From Botrimarina mediterranea (lineage in GTDB: Bacteria; Planctomycetota; Planctomycetia; Pirellulales; Lacipirellulaceae), in NCBI RefSeq assembly GCF_007753265.1, contig NZ_CP036349.1, forward strand, positions 310,001 through 374,000: a DNA stretch of 64,000 bases, written 5' to 3'. The notes under the pieces were generated by a model, which ran no database searches, was not told where the DNA came from, and saw nothing but the letters and a program-made list of their open reading frames with translations. Numbering within the stretch: position 1 is the stretch's first letter; the number at the start of each line of letters is the position of its first letter. The translations under genes and the position numbers were made by a program. Positions 13,181-21,980 of the stretch are shown here, one piece after another.

Positions 13181-14596
13181 TTACTGTCTTAAGGCGGCGC
13201 CGTCGTTGGTGAGTTTGACCACCATGTCGGGGCCGTTGAGCACTGCGTAGATGGCGCCGCTGGGGTCGATGGCGATGTCGCGGACACGGCCGGCGCCCTT
13301 GAGCAATTGCTCGTTGTGCATCACACGGCCATTGGCGATGGCGAGTCGCTGCACCGTCTCGTACGATAAGCCGCTGACGATCAGGTTGTTCCGCCAACGG
13401 GGGAACTCTTCGCCCCGGCAGAACTCGACGCCACAGACGGCGATCGACGGGACCCAGTAGTAGACGGGCTGCTCCATCCCCTTGGCGCGTTGCTGGTCGC
13501 TGATCGCCAGGCCGTTGTAGTTGATGCCGTACGTGATCTTAGGCCAGCCGTAGTTGGCACCCGACTTGAGGATGTTGACCTCGTCGCCGCCCATCGGGCC
13601 GTGCTCGGTCTCCCAGATGGCGCCGCTCCGCGGGTGCGTCGCCAGGCCCTGTGGGTTGCGGTTGCCGTAGGTGAAGACCGAGGGCATGCCTTCGTTGCCG
13701 TCGGCGAACGGGTTGTCGGTCGGGATCGAACCGTCGCGGTTGATGCGGTGGACCTTGCCGTTGGGGAGCTTGGGGTCCTGCGCATCGTCTTGATGGCCGC
13801 GCTCGCCGATCGAGAAGTAGAGACGCTTCTGCTTGTCGAACGCGATGCGGCTGCCGAAGTGCAGGCCGGTGTACTTGTAAGTCTCCTCGGGCGCCTCGAA
13901 CAGGACCTCCTGGTCGATCCAGGCGCCGTCCTTGATCTTGCCGCGGACGACGCGCGTCATCGCGCCGGGGTTGTTGTGCCGATCCTTCTTTCCGCTGCCG
14001 TGCGAGTAGCTCAGGTAGAGCCAGCCGTTCTCGCTGTAGTCGGGGTCAACGGCGACGTCCAAGAGACCGCCTTGAACGAACGTGACGACCTCGGGCGTAC
14101 CGCTGATCGGCTTGGGGTCGAGCTTGCCATCACGCACGATGCGGAGGCGGCCGGGGCGCTCGGTGATGAGGGCGGTGTTGCCGTCGATGAAGGTCAGCGC
14201 CCACGGAAGTTCGAGGCCGCCCTCGATCCACTTCGTGACCTTCACGTCGTAGTCGCGCGTTGCGAGTTGTTCGGGGAGCGGCGGGCGCTCGGCGCCTTCG
14301 CGTTTGGCGGCGTCGCGGATGTAGCGGATGACGCTGTTGACATCCTCGTCCGAGAGCGTCGCCCCGTAGGCGGGCATGCCGACGGCCGAGATGCCGAACT
14401 TGATGTTGCGGAACAACTCGCCGTCGCCGCCGCCGAACTGCCAGAAGCCATCGACCATGCTCTGGGCGTTGCCCCCTTGCAGGTCGCGGCCGTGGCACGA
14501 GGCGCACTTCTCGAGATAGATCGCCTCGCCACGGTCTTGCGCCGTGGCGATCGTAGCGAAACCCATCGCGATGGCGATTAACAAGTACTTTTGCAT
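13181..14596 (-). CDS. Cytochrome c / PQQ-type sugar dehydrogenase fusion
   Basis: 471 residues starting MQKYLLIAIAMGFATIATAQ, a signal peptide; in-frame Met and GTG codons upstream give no export signal and were not used. Residues 25-105 form a cytochrome c domain with heme motif CASCH (31-35) and candidate Met ligand in AVGMPAYG. From about 115 it is a soluble glucose dehydrogenase-like six-bladed propeller: GGLELPWALTFIDG, ITERPGRLRIV, GLLDVAVDPDY, YTGLHFGSRIAFD, TYGNRNPQGLATHP and WETEHGPMGGDEVN. It probably oxidises sugars in the periplasm, with electrons leaving through its own heme. Confidence 0.92.
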   Translation of the reverse strand: MQKYLLIAIAMGFATIATAQDRGEAIYLEKCASCHGRDLQGGNAQSMVDGFWQFGGGDGELFRNIKFGISAVGMPAYGATLSDEDVNSVIRYIRDAAKREGAERPPLPEQLATRDYDVKVTKWIEGGLELPWALTFIDGNTALITERPGRLRIVRDGKLDPKPISGTPEVVTFVQGGLLDVAVDPDYSENGWLYLSYSHGSGKKDRHNNPGAMTRVVRGKIKDGAWIDQEVLFEAPEETYKYTGLHFGSRIAFDKQKRLYFSIGERGHQDDAQDPKLPNGKVHRINRDGSIPTDNPFADGNEGMPSVFTYGNRNPQGLATHPRSGAIWETEHGPMGGDEVNILKSGANYGWPKITYGINYNGLAISDQQRAKGMEQPVYYWVPSIAVCGVEFCRGEEFPRWRNNLIVSGLSYETVQRLAIANGRVMHNEQLLKGAGRVRDIAIDPSGAIYAVLNGPDMVVKLTNDGAALRQ

Positions 14597-14626
14597 TTCT
14601 GTTGTCCGTCGAAGGTGCATTTCATT

Positions 14627-14692
14627 GCCCACGAATCACACGAATTGGCACGAATAAGGGGGTATTCGTGTTGATTCGTGTGATTCGTGGGC
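14627..14692. repeat. Inverted repeat (CACGAATCACACGAA type)
   Basis: Arms 14627-14656 and 14663-14692 are 30-nt inverted copies with three mismatches, separated by six bases. The hairpin lies between the dehydrogenase and DUF1559 genes, both on the minus strand, and may act as a terminator or mRNA-end structure. Confidence 0.8.
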
Positions 14693-14699
14693 CGTCTCA

Positions 14700-15704
14700 T
14701 TAAGGAGTTGAAGTCGTTGTTGATTCGTCGGCGCGGTTGGCGTTGCGGCGGTGAAGTTCGGGGTCGATGTCATAGGCGATCCACTGCACCGAGCCGTCCG
14801 CCATCGCGAAGCCGCAGCCGGTGGGGTGGGCGCTGCCGAAGCTGCGGTGGAAGGCTGTCGCGCTATCGGGGCCGAGCGGCGAATCGACGTTGGCGAAGCG
14901 GGCGACGTCGGCGCCATGGCCGACGAAGGCGAGGCCGTCGTCGCCCCAGTCGAAGGGGCCGCCGCTTTCGACCGTCTTTTCGAACGAGCCGAACTGCACT
15001 CGCTTCTCGCCGACGGCGTAGGTCTTGCTTGTGCCGTCAGTGATTTGCGGGATGCGGATTTCGCTACGGGCGAAGAAGAGGCCGGTGGCGTCGAAGGCGT
15101 TGCCCCAGTCGTGCGTGTCGGCGCCGTCGAGCGTCGCGGGGCCGTCGTTGTTGGTGACGACGTCGCCAGCGCTGGCGGCGTAGTCGGTCTTCATCACGAA
15201 GGGCGAGGGTTCAGCATTGACGATGGGCTTGCTGCTTGTGAACGGATACAGCGCGGCCGCGCGCCGGCTTGGGCAGTAAGCAATGCCGACGACGGTCTGC
15301 GCCATCTGCGCGGCGGCTTGCAGCTTAGCGTCGCCGGTGAGACCTTTGCCCATGTCGTGCACCGCCGACTCTTCGACATAGGGCAGCACGTTGTAGAGCC
15401 AGCCGCCGGGCTGGTTGCGATCGGAGCCGCGGTCGGCGTCGCCGGTCCAGAGGTAGCTCCAGCCGCCGGTGGGGAAGCGGCCGAATTGCTCGTGGTGCGT
15501 CTGCATCGCGATCGCGAACTGCCGCAAGTGGCTCTGGCAGGTCCCGCGGCGGGCCGCTTCGCGGGCTGCTTGAACCGCGGGGAGGAGCATCGCCACGAGC
15601 ACGCCGATGATGGCGATCACCACCAGCAGTTCGACGAGCGTGAAGCCTGCGGCAGCGAACGTGAAGCCGGCGAGGGAGGGGCGGCGGCGTGGCGGGGTCT
15701 TCAA
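14700..15704 (-). CDS. DUF1559 prepilin-like protein
   Basis: 334 residues. The prepilin-type N-terminus (AAAG then FTLVELLVVIAIIGVLVAML) carries the methylation and cleavage site of type IV pilin/pseudopilin proteins. PAVQAAREAARR then leads into a DUF1559 domain ending in FAMADGSVQWIAYDID. This planctomycete family is greatly expanded and of unknown function; members are thought to be exported surface or pseudopilus proteins. The only usable start is a TTG at 15702-15704. No partner genes are adjacent. Confidence 0.88.
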   Translation of the reverse strand: MKTPPRRRPSLAGFTFAAAGFTLVELLVVIAIIGVLVAMLLPAVQAAREAARRGTCQSHLRQFAIAMQTHHEQFGRFPTGGWSYLWTGDADRGSDRNQPGGWLYNVLPYVEESAVHDMGKGLTGDAKLQAAAQMAQTVVGIAYCPSRRAAALYPFTSSKPIVNAEPSPFVMKTDYAASAGDVVTNNDGPATLDGADTHDWGNAFDATGLFFARSEIRIPQITDGTSKTYAVGEKRVQFGSFEKTVESGGPFDWGDDGLAFVGHGADVARFANVDSPLGPDSATAFHRSFGSAHPTGCGFAMADGSVQWIAYDIDPELHRRNANRADESTTTSTP

Positions 15705-15838
15705 GGCGTGGTGTCGCAGGGAGGATCAAGCGGGCGAGACGTCAGTATAGGCCAGCGAATCGCCCGTGTGGTGAGTAGCCTTTGACGATCCTGTGACGTA
15801 GCAAACGGATTCCCGGTCCTTCCTGCCCGAGATATACG

Positions 15839-16861
15839 ATGCCCCGCCTGCTTGCCGTCGCTTTCTCGCTCGCCGCCGCTGTTGCGTCTGCCCAGGACCT
15901 TGAAACCAAGGATGGACCCGTCTCGGTGCGGACCTGGGGTTACCAGCTCCAGCGGCACGAGCCCGTCGCGATCGCCGCGGCGCCGCACGACTTGATGGTG
16001 GTGGATTTCGCGAGGCATGGCGACGAGGCCAGCAAGTTCACAAGTGACGAGGTCGCCGAGATGCAGCGCCGGGTCGACGGGGGCCGGCGTGTGGTGGTTG
16101 CCTATCTCTCGATTGGCGAGGCAAGTGAGTTCCGCGCCCATTGGCGCCGTGAGTGGACCCGCAGCGGTCGCGCACGGGGCGCGCTGACCGGCGCCGCACC
16201 GGCTTGGCTGGGACCGGTGAACCCCGATTGGCCCGAGTCGCGGAAGGTCCGCTACTGGGACCCGGCGTGGCAGGCGATCGTCTTCAACGACGCGCGCAAC
16301 GGCTGGCTCGATCAGATCGTCGCTCAGGGATTCGACGGGGCGTACCTCGACATCGTCGATGCGTATTACTTCTGGGGCGCGAAGGCGAAGCAGCGCGATC
16401 GCCGCGATGGTGATCCGATCGACCAACAAGACGCCGCGCGGCGGATGGCGACGTTCGTTGTTTCATTCACCGCGCACGCTCGGGAGGTGAACCCCAAGTT
16501 CTTTGTGATCCCGCAGAACGGCGAGTTCATGTTGAACGACTTGCGGCACGGCAAGCATCCCCAACCAGATGACGCACAGCTCGCCGGGGACTATCTGGAC
16601 GCGATGGGCGCGATCGCGATCGAAGACACGTACTACCGCGGCGACGAGGATGAGAACAACGCGCTGGCGACCGACGGCGACAAGGTCGAGGTGCTGAAGT
16701 CTGATTTCCTAAAAGAGGGCAAGGTGGTGCTCGTTGTGGATTACGTTAACGATGGTGAATTGGTCGCTGACTTCTGCCGCCGCGCTCGTGCGGACGGGTT
16801 TATTCCGTACGCTGCGCCGACGCGCGGGCTCGACCGTTTAGGTCCGCCGGGGGGTGGCTAA
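15839..16861 (+). CDS. Secreted GH114/TM1410-like glycoside hydrolase
   Basis: 340 residues. A signal peptide (MPRLLAVAFSLAAAVASAQ) is followed by a TIM-barrel-like domain with the signatures of the MJ1477/TM1410 family related to GH114 (endo-alpha-1,4-polygalactosaminidase). These are WGYQLQ, RVVVAYLSIGEASEFR, VRYWDPAWQAIV, GFDGAYLDIVDAYYFW (likely catalytic Asp/Glu region) and FFVIPQNGEFML. The substrate is unknown, probably an amino-sugar polymer. A terminator follows directly. Confidence 0.85.
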   Translation: MPRLLAVAFSLAAAVASAQDLETKDGPVSVRTWGYQLQRHEPVAIAAAPHDLMVVDFARHGDEASKFTSDEVAEMQRRVDGGRRVVVAYLSIGEASEFRAHWRREWTRSGRARGALTGAAPAWLGPVNPDWPESRKVRYWDPAWQAIVFNDARNGWLDQIVAQGFDGAYLDIVDAYYFWGAKAKQRDRRDGDPIDQQDAARRMATFVVSFTAHAREVNPKFFVIPQNGEFMLNDLRHGKHPQPDDAQLAGDYLDAMGAIAIEDTYYRGDEDENNALATDGDKVEVLKSDFLKEGKVVLVVDYVNDGELVADFCRRARADGFIPYAAPTRGLDRLGPPGGG

Positions 16862-16890
16862 TTTAGCCGACGTGGCGTTTCAAAATCGGT

Positions 16891-16896
16891 TATAAT
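16891..16896 (+). promoter_or_regulatory. Candidate -10 box (TATAAT)
   Basis: A perfect TATAAT precedes the six-hairpin glycosidase gene by 55 bp, but no good -35 hexamer is seen and a terminator hairpin starts nine bases later. It could be chance. Confidence 0.3.
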
Positions 16897-16904
16897 GTGG
16901 GGCT

Positions 16905-16931
16905 AAAAGGCGTCGTGCGGAACGCCTTTTT
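16905..16931 (+). terminator. Rho-independent terminator
   Basis: A perfect 9-bp stem AAAAGGCGT/ACGCCTTTT with an 8-nt loop and a short T run lies 44 bp after the stop of the GH114-like gene. Confidence 0.75.
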
Positions 16932-16951
16932 CCTCCGGCAGAAGGCGACCG

Positions 16952-19108
16952 ATGCGACACGGCTTGCTCTCCCTCTTAGCGGTCCTGATGGCAGCCGCGT
17001 GCCATGCCGCGGAGCGGACGGATCGCGACGCGCCGATCGATCGTGAGGACCCCATTGATCGTGAGGCGTTGGTCCGGCGGCACAACATCGTGCTGACCGA
17101 GTTCCACGACGACTCACCGCTGGCGGTGGGCAACGGGACGTTCGCGTTCAACTTCGACGTGACAGGTTTGCAGACTTTCCCGAGCGAAGAGCCGGGCGCC
17201 GTGCCTCTAGCGACGATGGCCGAGTGGGCATGGCATTCGTTCCCCGGCAGCGAGGACGTGCCGTACGAGGCGGCGCTGCGTGAGTACACCGTGCACGGCC
17301 GCAAGGTTTCGTACGCGACCGATATGAAGAGCGACGCCGCCAAGTCGCTGCGCGCCAATCCCCACAAGTTCAACTTGGGCCGCATCGCCCTGCGGCTGAC
17401 GCACAAGGACGGCAGCGCGGCGACCCGCGACGACATCAAGTCACCGCGGCAGACGCTCGACCTGTGGACGGGCGAAGCGGTGAGCGAGTTTGAGTTCGAT
17501 GGCGAGCCGGTGACGGTGCGGACGGTTGCTCATCCGAAGATGGATGCGGTGGCCGTGTTGATCGAGTCGCCGCTTGGCGCTGAAGGTCGTGTGGCGATCG
17601 ACGTGACCTTTAGCTATCCCACGGGCGAATGGGGCCCGCGGATGGATGACTGGTCGAAGCCGGAGCGGCATAAGACAGAACCGTTGATAAGTGACGGTAG
17701 CGTCAACGCACACTCTGTGCGTGAGTTAGATGGGTCCCGCTACGGTGTCTTTCGAACACAGCGACACGTCGACGGCGATGTTTACGGCGCCGATCCGCAT
17801 TCCTGGCGGATTGGATGGCGTACTGAAAAGAATGAAGTGTTGATTGCATTCAAAGAAGGCTCGATCAGTGGTGGCGGCGATTCCAATTACGCGGCAAACC
17901 TTCAAGCCTCCGCCGACCATTGGAAAAATTTCTGGCAGCGTGGCGCGGCGATCGATCTGTCGCAGAGCACCGATCCGCGTTGGCGGGAGCTGGAGCGTCG
18001 TATCGTGTTGTCGCAGTACCTGACGGCGTTGCACTCGGCGGGGACGATGCCACCGCAGGAGACGGGGCTCGTGTGCAACTCTTGGTTTGGCAAACACCAT
18101 CTCGAAATGCACTGGTGGCACGCGGCGCACTTTGCGCTGTGGGGTCGGGCGGACCTCCTGGAGCGGAGCCTCAGCTGGTACGAGGAGATCCTGCCCGCTG
18201 CGCGACGCATCGCGGAGCGGCAGGGTTACGCGGGCGTTCGCTGGCCGAAGATGACCGATCCCGAGGGCGTTAGCAGCCCGAGCTCGGTTGGCGAACTCTT
18301 GATCTGGCAGCAGCCGCACCCGATCTGGCTCGTGAAACTGCTGTACGACGCGGACCCGACGCCGGAGACGCTCCAGCGCTACTGGCCGATCGTCGAGGCG
18401 ACGGCCGACTTCATGGCGGACTACGCCCACGACGACGCGGAGGGCGATCGCTATGTGCTCGGCCCGTTACTGGTCGCCGCGCAGGAGAGTTATAGCGGGC
18501 TCAAGGAAGGCGGCGTGCTCAACCCGACGTTTGAGCTGGCCTACTGGCGGTGGGCGCTCGGCGTGGCGAGCGAGTGGCGTGAGCGGATGGCGCTGCCGAA
18601 GAACGAGAAGTGGATTGACGTGGCTGAGAAGATCGCGAAGCCCACAATACGCGACGGTGAGTACGCGGCGATCGAGACGGCGCCGTACACGATCCGTGAG
18701 GACCACCCCTCGATGCTCGCGGCCTTCGGCATGCTGCCCGACGTGGGCCTCGTGGACCGCCAGGTGATGGACCGGACGCTTACCGGCGTGCTCGACGATT
18801 GGGACTGGCAATCGACGTGGGGTTGGGACTGCCCGATGGCGGCGATGACGGCGGCGCGGCTAGGCCGGCCCGAGGACGCGGTCGCACTGCTGCTGCGCGA
18901 CACGCCGAAGAACGGCTACCTGCCGAGCGGCCACTGCTGGCAAGAGAACCGCCTGCCGGTCTATCTGCCGGCAAACGGCGGCCTGTTGTACGCGGCCGCG
19001 ATGATGGCGGCGGGCTGGGAGGGCGCCGACGCGTCGCAGCACGCGCCGGGGTTTCCGGCGGATGGGTCGTGGGTGGTGCGATATGAGGGGCTACGGCGAG
19101 CGGAGTGA
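16952..19108 (+). CDS. Secreted six-hairpin glycosidase-like protein
   Basis: 718 residues with a signal peptide (MRHGLLSLLAVLMAAACHA). An N-terminal beta-rich region (about 45-320) is followed by an (alpha/alpha)6-barrel-like domain containing GLVCNSWFGKHHLEMHWWHA, ELLIWQQPHPIWLVKLLYD and DDWDWQSTWGWDCPMAAM. The layout resembles GH65/GH95-type enzymes, but I cannot assign a family or substrate. An AAGG Shine-Dalgarno precedes the ATG. Residues 24-38 contain a short duplicated PIDRE motif. Confidence 0.82.
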   Translation: MRHGLLSLLAVLMAAACHAAERTDRDAPIDREDPIDREALVRRHNIVLTEFHDDSPLAVGNGTFAFNFDVTGLQTFPSEEPGAVPLATMAEWAWHSFPGSEDVPYEAALREYTVHGRKVSYATDMKSDAAKSLRANPHKFNLGRIALRLTHKDGSAATRDDIKSPRQTLDLWTGEAVSEFEFDGEPVTVRTVAHPKMDAVAVLIESPLGAEGRVAIDVTFSYPTGEWGPRMDDWSKPERHKTEPLISDGSVNAHSVRELDGSRYGVFRTQRHVDGDVYGADPHSWRIGWRTEKNEVLIAFKEGSISGGGDSNYAANLQASADHWKNFWQRGAAIDLSQSTDPRWRELERRIVLSQYLTALHSAGTMPPQETGLVCNSWFGKHHLEMHWWHAAHFALWGRADLLERSLSWYEEILPAARRIAERQGYAGVRWPKMTDPEGVSSPSSVGELLIWQQPHPIWLVKLLYDADPTPETLQRYWPIVEATADFMADYAHDDAEGDRYVLGPLLVAAQESYSGLKEGGVLNPTFELAYWRWALGVASEWRERMALPKNEKWIDVAEKIAKPTIRDGEYAAIETAPYTIREDHPSMLAAFGMLPDVGLVDRQVMDRTLTGVLDDWDWQSTWGWDCPMAAMTAARLGRPEDAVALLLRDTPKNGYLPSGHCWQENRLPVYLPANGGLLYAAAMMAAGWEGADASQHAPGFPADGSWVVRYEGLRRAE

Positions 19109-19118
19109 GCGTCTGCTT

Positions 19119-19295
19119 ATTCCCCTATCTTTTTGGGGAGGCCACTTCTTCGGAAAACGGGGGGAGGGTCTGACTTGTCCGTTACGCAACGTCTATTTGG
19201 CAACTAGCGCTTTTGAAGTTGATTCGCCAAAAACCCGCACTCCGTTGGACGCGTTTCACCCTCCCCTAACCCCTCCCTCAAAAGGGAGGAGAATT
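19119..19295. repeat. MITE-like element, second copy of the CCCTCCC family
   Basis: Right end 19258-19295 (CACCCTCCCCTAACCCCTCC then CTCAAAAGGGAGG) pairs imperfectly with the left end 19119-19172 (TATTCCCCTATCTTTTTGGG and GGGGGGAGGGT). Its size is close to that of the element at 12352-12520. Confidence 0.6.
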
Positions 19296-19414
19296 ACCGA
19301 GCCGTACCGTTCTCCCAACACGTGGCCTGTATCGCGTCATCCATCCGCAACCCGCTCGCGTTGCGGGTTATCATGTCGCCACACCACTCGTCGCCACTCT
19401 TTCGAGGCCTCTCG

Positions 19415-19996
19415 ATGAAACCCCTGTCGCTCGCCATCGTCGCTGTTCTCGCCACCGTCGCCCTCGCTGACGAGTTGCCGCCGACGCTCACGAAGAGCCT
19501 CGACGGGTGGAAGCCCTCGACGCTCGCGCATTGCTGGGAGCTTGAGGACGGGGTTCTTACGGTCACGAGCGACGAGAGCAGGAAGGGTTCGACCTTGTGG
19601 ACCGAGAAGGAGTATGACGACTTCATCATCGAGCTGGAGTTCAAGTCGGTTTCGGGGACGGTCGATTCGGGCGTGTTCTTGCGGCAAGAGAACGACCAGA
19701 TCCAGATCGGCATCTCGGGGTCGCTGAAGCGCGACATGACCGCGTCGCCTTACATCGGCGGGAAGGGCTACCCGGTCGAGGCGACGGGCGTGGCCGACGT
19801 GCTGAAAGCGGACGGCTGGAACGCGATGAAGGTGGTCGCCGTGGGGAACGACTACGACGTCTGGCTCAACGGCAAGCACGTCTGCCACTACGAGTCGGAC
19901 ACCGCCGTTGAGCGCGGCCCGGTGGGCCTGCAGCTGCACCCGGGGAATGAGATGGTGGTCCAGTTCCGCAACGTCCGGCTGGCCGAACTCCAGTAG
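19415..19996 (+). CDS. Exported DUF1080 protein
   Basis: 193 residues beginning MKPLSLAIVAVLATVALADE, a signal peptide; in-frame upstream codons lie in repeat-rich leader and were not used. It is a single jelly-roll DUF1080 domain (now linked to 3-keto-disaccharide hydrolases and glucanase-like folds), with LDGWKPS, FIIELEFKSVSGTVDSGVFL, DGWNAMKVVAVGNDYDVWLN and VGLQLHPGNEMVVQFRNVRL. Many planctomycetes have large families of these. Activity here is inferred from the family only. Confidence 0.88.
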   Translation: MKPLSLAIVAVLATVALADELPPTLTKSLDGWKPSTLAHCWELEDGVLTVTSDESRKGSTLWTEKEYDDFIIELEFKSVSGTVDSGVFLRQENDQIQIGISGSLKRDMTASPYIGGKGYPVEATGVADVLKADGWNAMKVVAVGNDYDVWLNGKHVCHYESDTAVERGPVGLQLHPGNEMVVQFRNVRLAELQ

Positions 19997-20040
19997 AGCT
20001 GGGGGCCAGTAGGCGAGAGGTTGAGCGGGCACCCAGGGCT

Positions 20041-20079
20041 CCCCCTCTCCTAGCCCCTCCCCCTAAAGGAGGAGGGGGA
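20041..20079. repeat. Short CCCCTCC/GGAGGGG hairpin
   Basis: A single-ended relative of the elements at 12352 and 19119 (CCCCTCCCCCTAAAGGAGGA followed by GGGGGAATTT). It lies 45 bp after the DUF1080 stop and may serve as a terminator. Confidence 0.6.
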
Positions 20080-20168
20080 ATTTGTGGCGGTTTCTGCGTA
20101 ACCAGCGGCCGGTCCGCGGCGTGGCTAAGATAGCCGTTGCGTGACTCGACCTCAGCGAACCGCCCGCC

Positions 20169-21818
20169 ATGACCTGGAACCTCTTGTCGCGTCTGCCGCT
20201 GGCCCTTCTTGTTGCGGCGGCGATTACTTCGCCGGCGGCGGCCCAGGGGCCGAGCCAGACAACGCAGTACCAGGCGACCGACGCGGCCTTTCTGAACCCC
20301 GAGCGGGGGTTCATGCAGTTCAGCAATCTGCTCGACCCGTGGAACTACGGCAACGCCCGGGCGCAGGGCGTTTCGATCGTGTACGCCGGCGCGACGGCGA
20401 GCGCGTTCCGCAACGCGCCGCTGAGCCAGAGCTTTCTGAACCAGATTCAGAACGGCTTCGACGAGGCCCGGGAGCACGGCATCAAGGTCAAGTTCCGCCT
20501 CAACTACAACAACGACGGCGGCGCCGACGCCCCGAAGAGCGTCATTCTCGGCCACATCGAGCAGCTGCGCCCGCTTTGGGAAGCGAACAAGGACGTGATC
20601 TTCCACATGGACGCCGGCTTCATCGGCGCTTGGGGGGAGTGGCACGGCTCGACCAACGGGAACGACACGGTGTCGAATCGGACCGAGATCCTCGGCGCCA
20701 TCCTCGACGCGTTGCCGGTGGACCGGACCGTCGGCATCCGCACGCCGCACTACAAGCGGCAGATCTTCGGCGGATCGTCGGGGAGCGAGTCGGCCGTCAT
20801 CACCGCGGCCAACGCGTTTGATGGGAGCGACCTGTCGCGCGTCGGGCACCTCAACGACTGTTTCTTGTCGTCGCCGAACGACGTGGGGACCTACGTTACG
20901 CCGGGCTGGAGCCGGGCGCGGGAGATCGGCTACATCGGCGGCGAGAGTCGGTACGCGGCGCACGGCGGCGAGACATGCGGGCGGCACGAGTGCAACGATG
21001 CGCCGAACGCGATCGCCGAGATGACGGCGCTGCACACCGACTATCTGAATATCAACTATCACCCCGACGTGATCCAGCACTGGCGCGACGCGGGCGCGTT
21101 CGACGAGATCGCGCGGCGGTTGGGTTATCGCTTCGAGTTGAAGGAGGCGGCGTTGCCGACAATGGCGAAGCCCGCGGGGCTGCTACCGCTAGAGTTCACG
21201 ATTGACAACGTCGGCTTCGGCGAGCTGTTCAACCCGCGGCCTGTCGAGGTAGTGCTGCGTCACAACACGACGGGTGAGGTGACGACCGCCAAGCTATCGG
21301 TCGATCCCCGCTGGTGGGCCGGCGGCGAGATGGCCAGCGTCGAGACGCAGCTGGTGCTGCCCGAGGACCTTGCCGAGGGGCAGTACACGGTCGCGCTGTG
21401 GATGCCCGACGCGGACGCCTCGATCCGCGACGACGTGCGTTACGCGATCCGCTTCGCCAACACGGGCGTGTGGGAGGCGGCGACGGGATACAACGTGCTG
21501 ACGACGACACTGGCGATTTCGGAAATGGCGCCGGGGCCGCTCTTCGAGGCGGCGGAGTTTGCGGAGGCGATCGAGCCGGGGAGCCTGTCGCTGCTGGGCG
21601 ATTTCAACAATGACGGCGTGGTCAACGCGGCTGACTACACCGTGTGGCGGGACGCGGGCATGGGCGCCGCGGAATACGGGCAGTGGGCGGCGAATTACGG
21701 GGCCGTGTTGCCGGCGGCGGCGTTGTCGGTCCCGGAGCCGGGGACGCTAGTGATCGCCATTGTCAGTGGTTGCTTGTTGGCAAAGCAGCAAAACCGGGGG
21801 CTAAGGCCCCGCGGCTGA
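20169..21818 (+). CDS. DUF4874/DUF4832-like protein with dockerin repeat and PEP-CTERM
   Basis: 549 residues. A signal peptide (LPLALLVAAAITSPAAAQ) is followed by a DUF4874-like barrel domain (NPERGFMQ, IKVKFRLNYN, GFIGAWGEWHG) and a DUF4832-like region (RLGYRFELKEAALP). A dockerin-like EF-hand (GDFNNDGVVNAADYTVWRD, about 480-498) comes next, then SVPEPGTLVIAIVSGCLL, a PEP-CTERM signal. The last residues (NRGLRPRG) and the TGA are encoded by an intergenic repeat, so the C-terminus may have been rewritten by repeat insertion. I infer a secreted carbohydrate-active or binding protein. Confidence 0.85.
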   Translation: MTWNLLSRLPLALLVAAAITSPAAAQGPSQTTQYQATDAAFLNPERGFMQFSNLLDPWNYGNARAQGVSIVYAGATASAFRNAPLSQSFLNQIQNGFDEAREHGIKVKFRLNYNNDGGADAPKSVILGHIEQLRPLWEANKDVIFHMDAGFIGAWGEWHGSTNGNDTVSNRTEILGAILDALPVDRTVGIRTPHYKRQIFGGSSGSESAVITAANAFDGSDLSRVGHLNDCFLSSPNDVGTYVTPGWSRAREIGYIGGESRYAAHGGETCGRHECNDAPNAIAEMTALHTDYLNINYHPDVIQHWRDAGAFDEIARRLGYRFELKEAALPTMAKPAGLLPLEFTIDNVGFGELFNPRPVEVVLRHNTTGEVTTAKLSVDPRWWAGGEMASVETQLVLPEDLAEGQYTVALWMPDADASIRDDVRYAIRFANTGVWEAATGYNVLTTTLAISEMAPGPLFEAAEFAEAIEPGSLSLLGDFNNDGVVNAADYTVWRDAGMGAAEYGQWAANYGAVLPAAALSVPEPGTLVIAIVSGCLLAKQQNRGLRPRG

Positions 21819-21908
21819 TTCAGTGTCCGTATCAGCCGGCACGCCTTAGCGTCCGGTTATTTAGCTCCGTATCAACCTAGCTGCTGGTGGGTCGCGACCC
21901 ACCCTACG
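21792..21908. repeat. Composite repeat (modules P and Q) at a gene end
   Basis: Module P (21792-21817) is a perfect 26-nt inverse match to 53858-53883. Module Q (21840-21858, CACGCCTTAGCGTCCGGTT) is a perfect inverse match to 54039-54057. GTGGGTCGCGACCCAC, a palindrome, follows near 21887. Module P overlaps the stop codon of the upstream gene. Confidence 0.85.
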
Positions 21909-21980
21909 ACTGTGCGCACCATACCGATTCCGACCAAGACACCGTAATCGGCGTCTGGACACGCCTCTCACATTTTGGGC

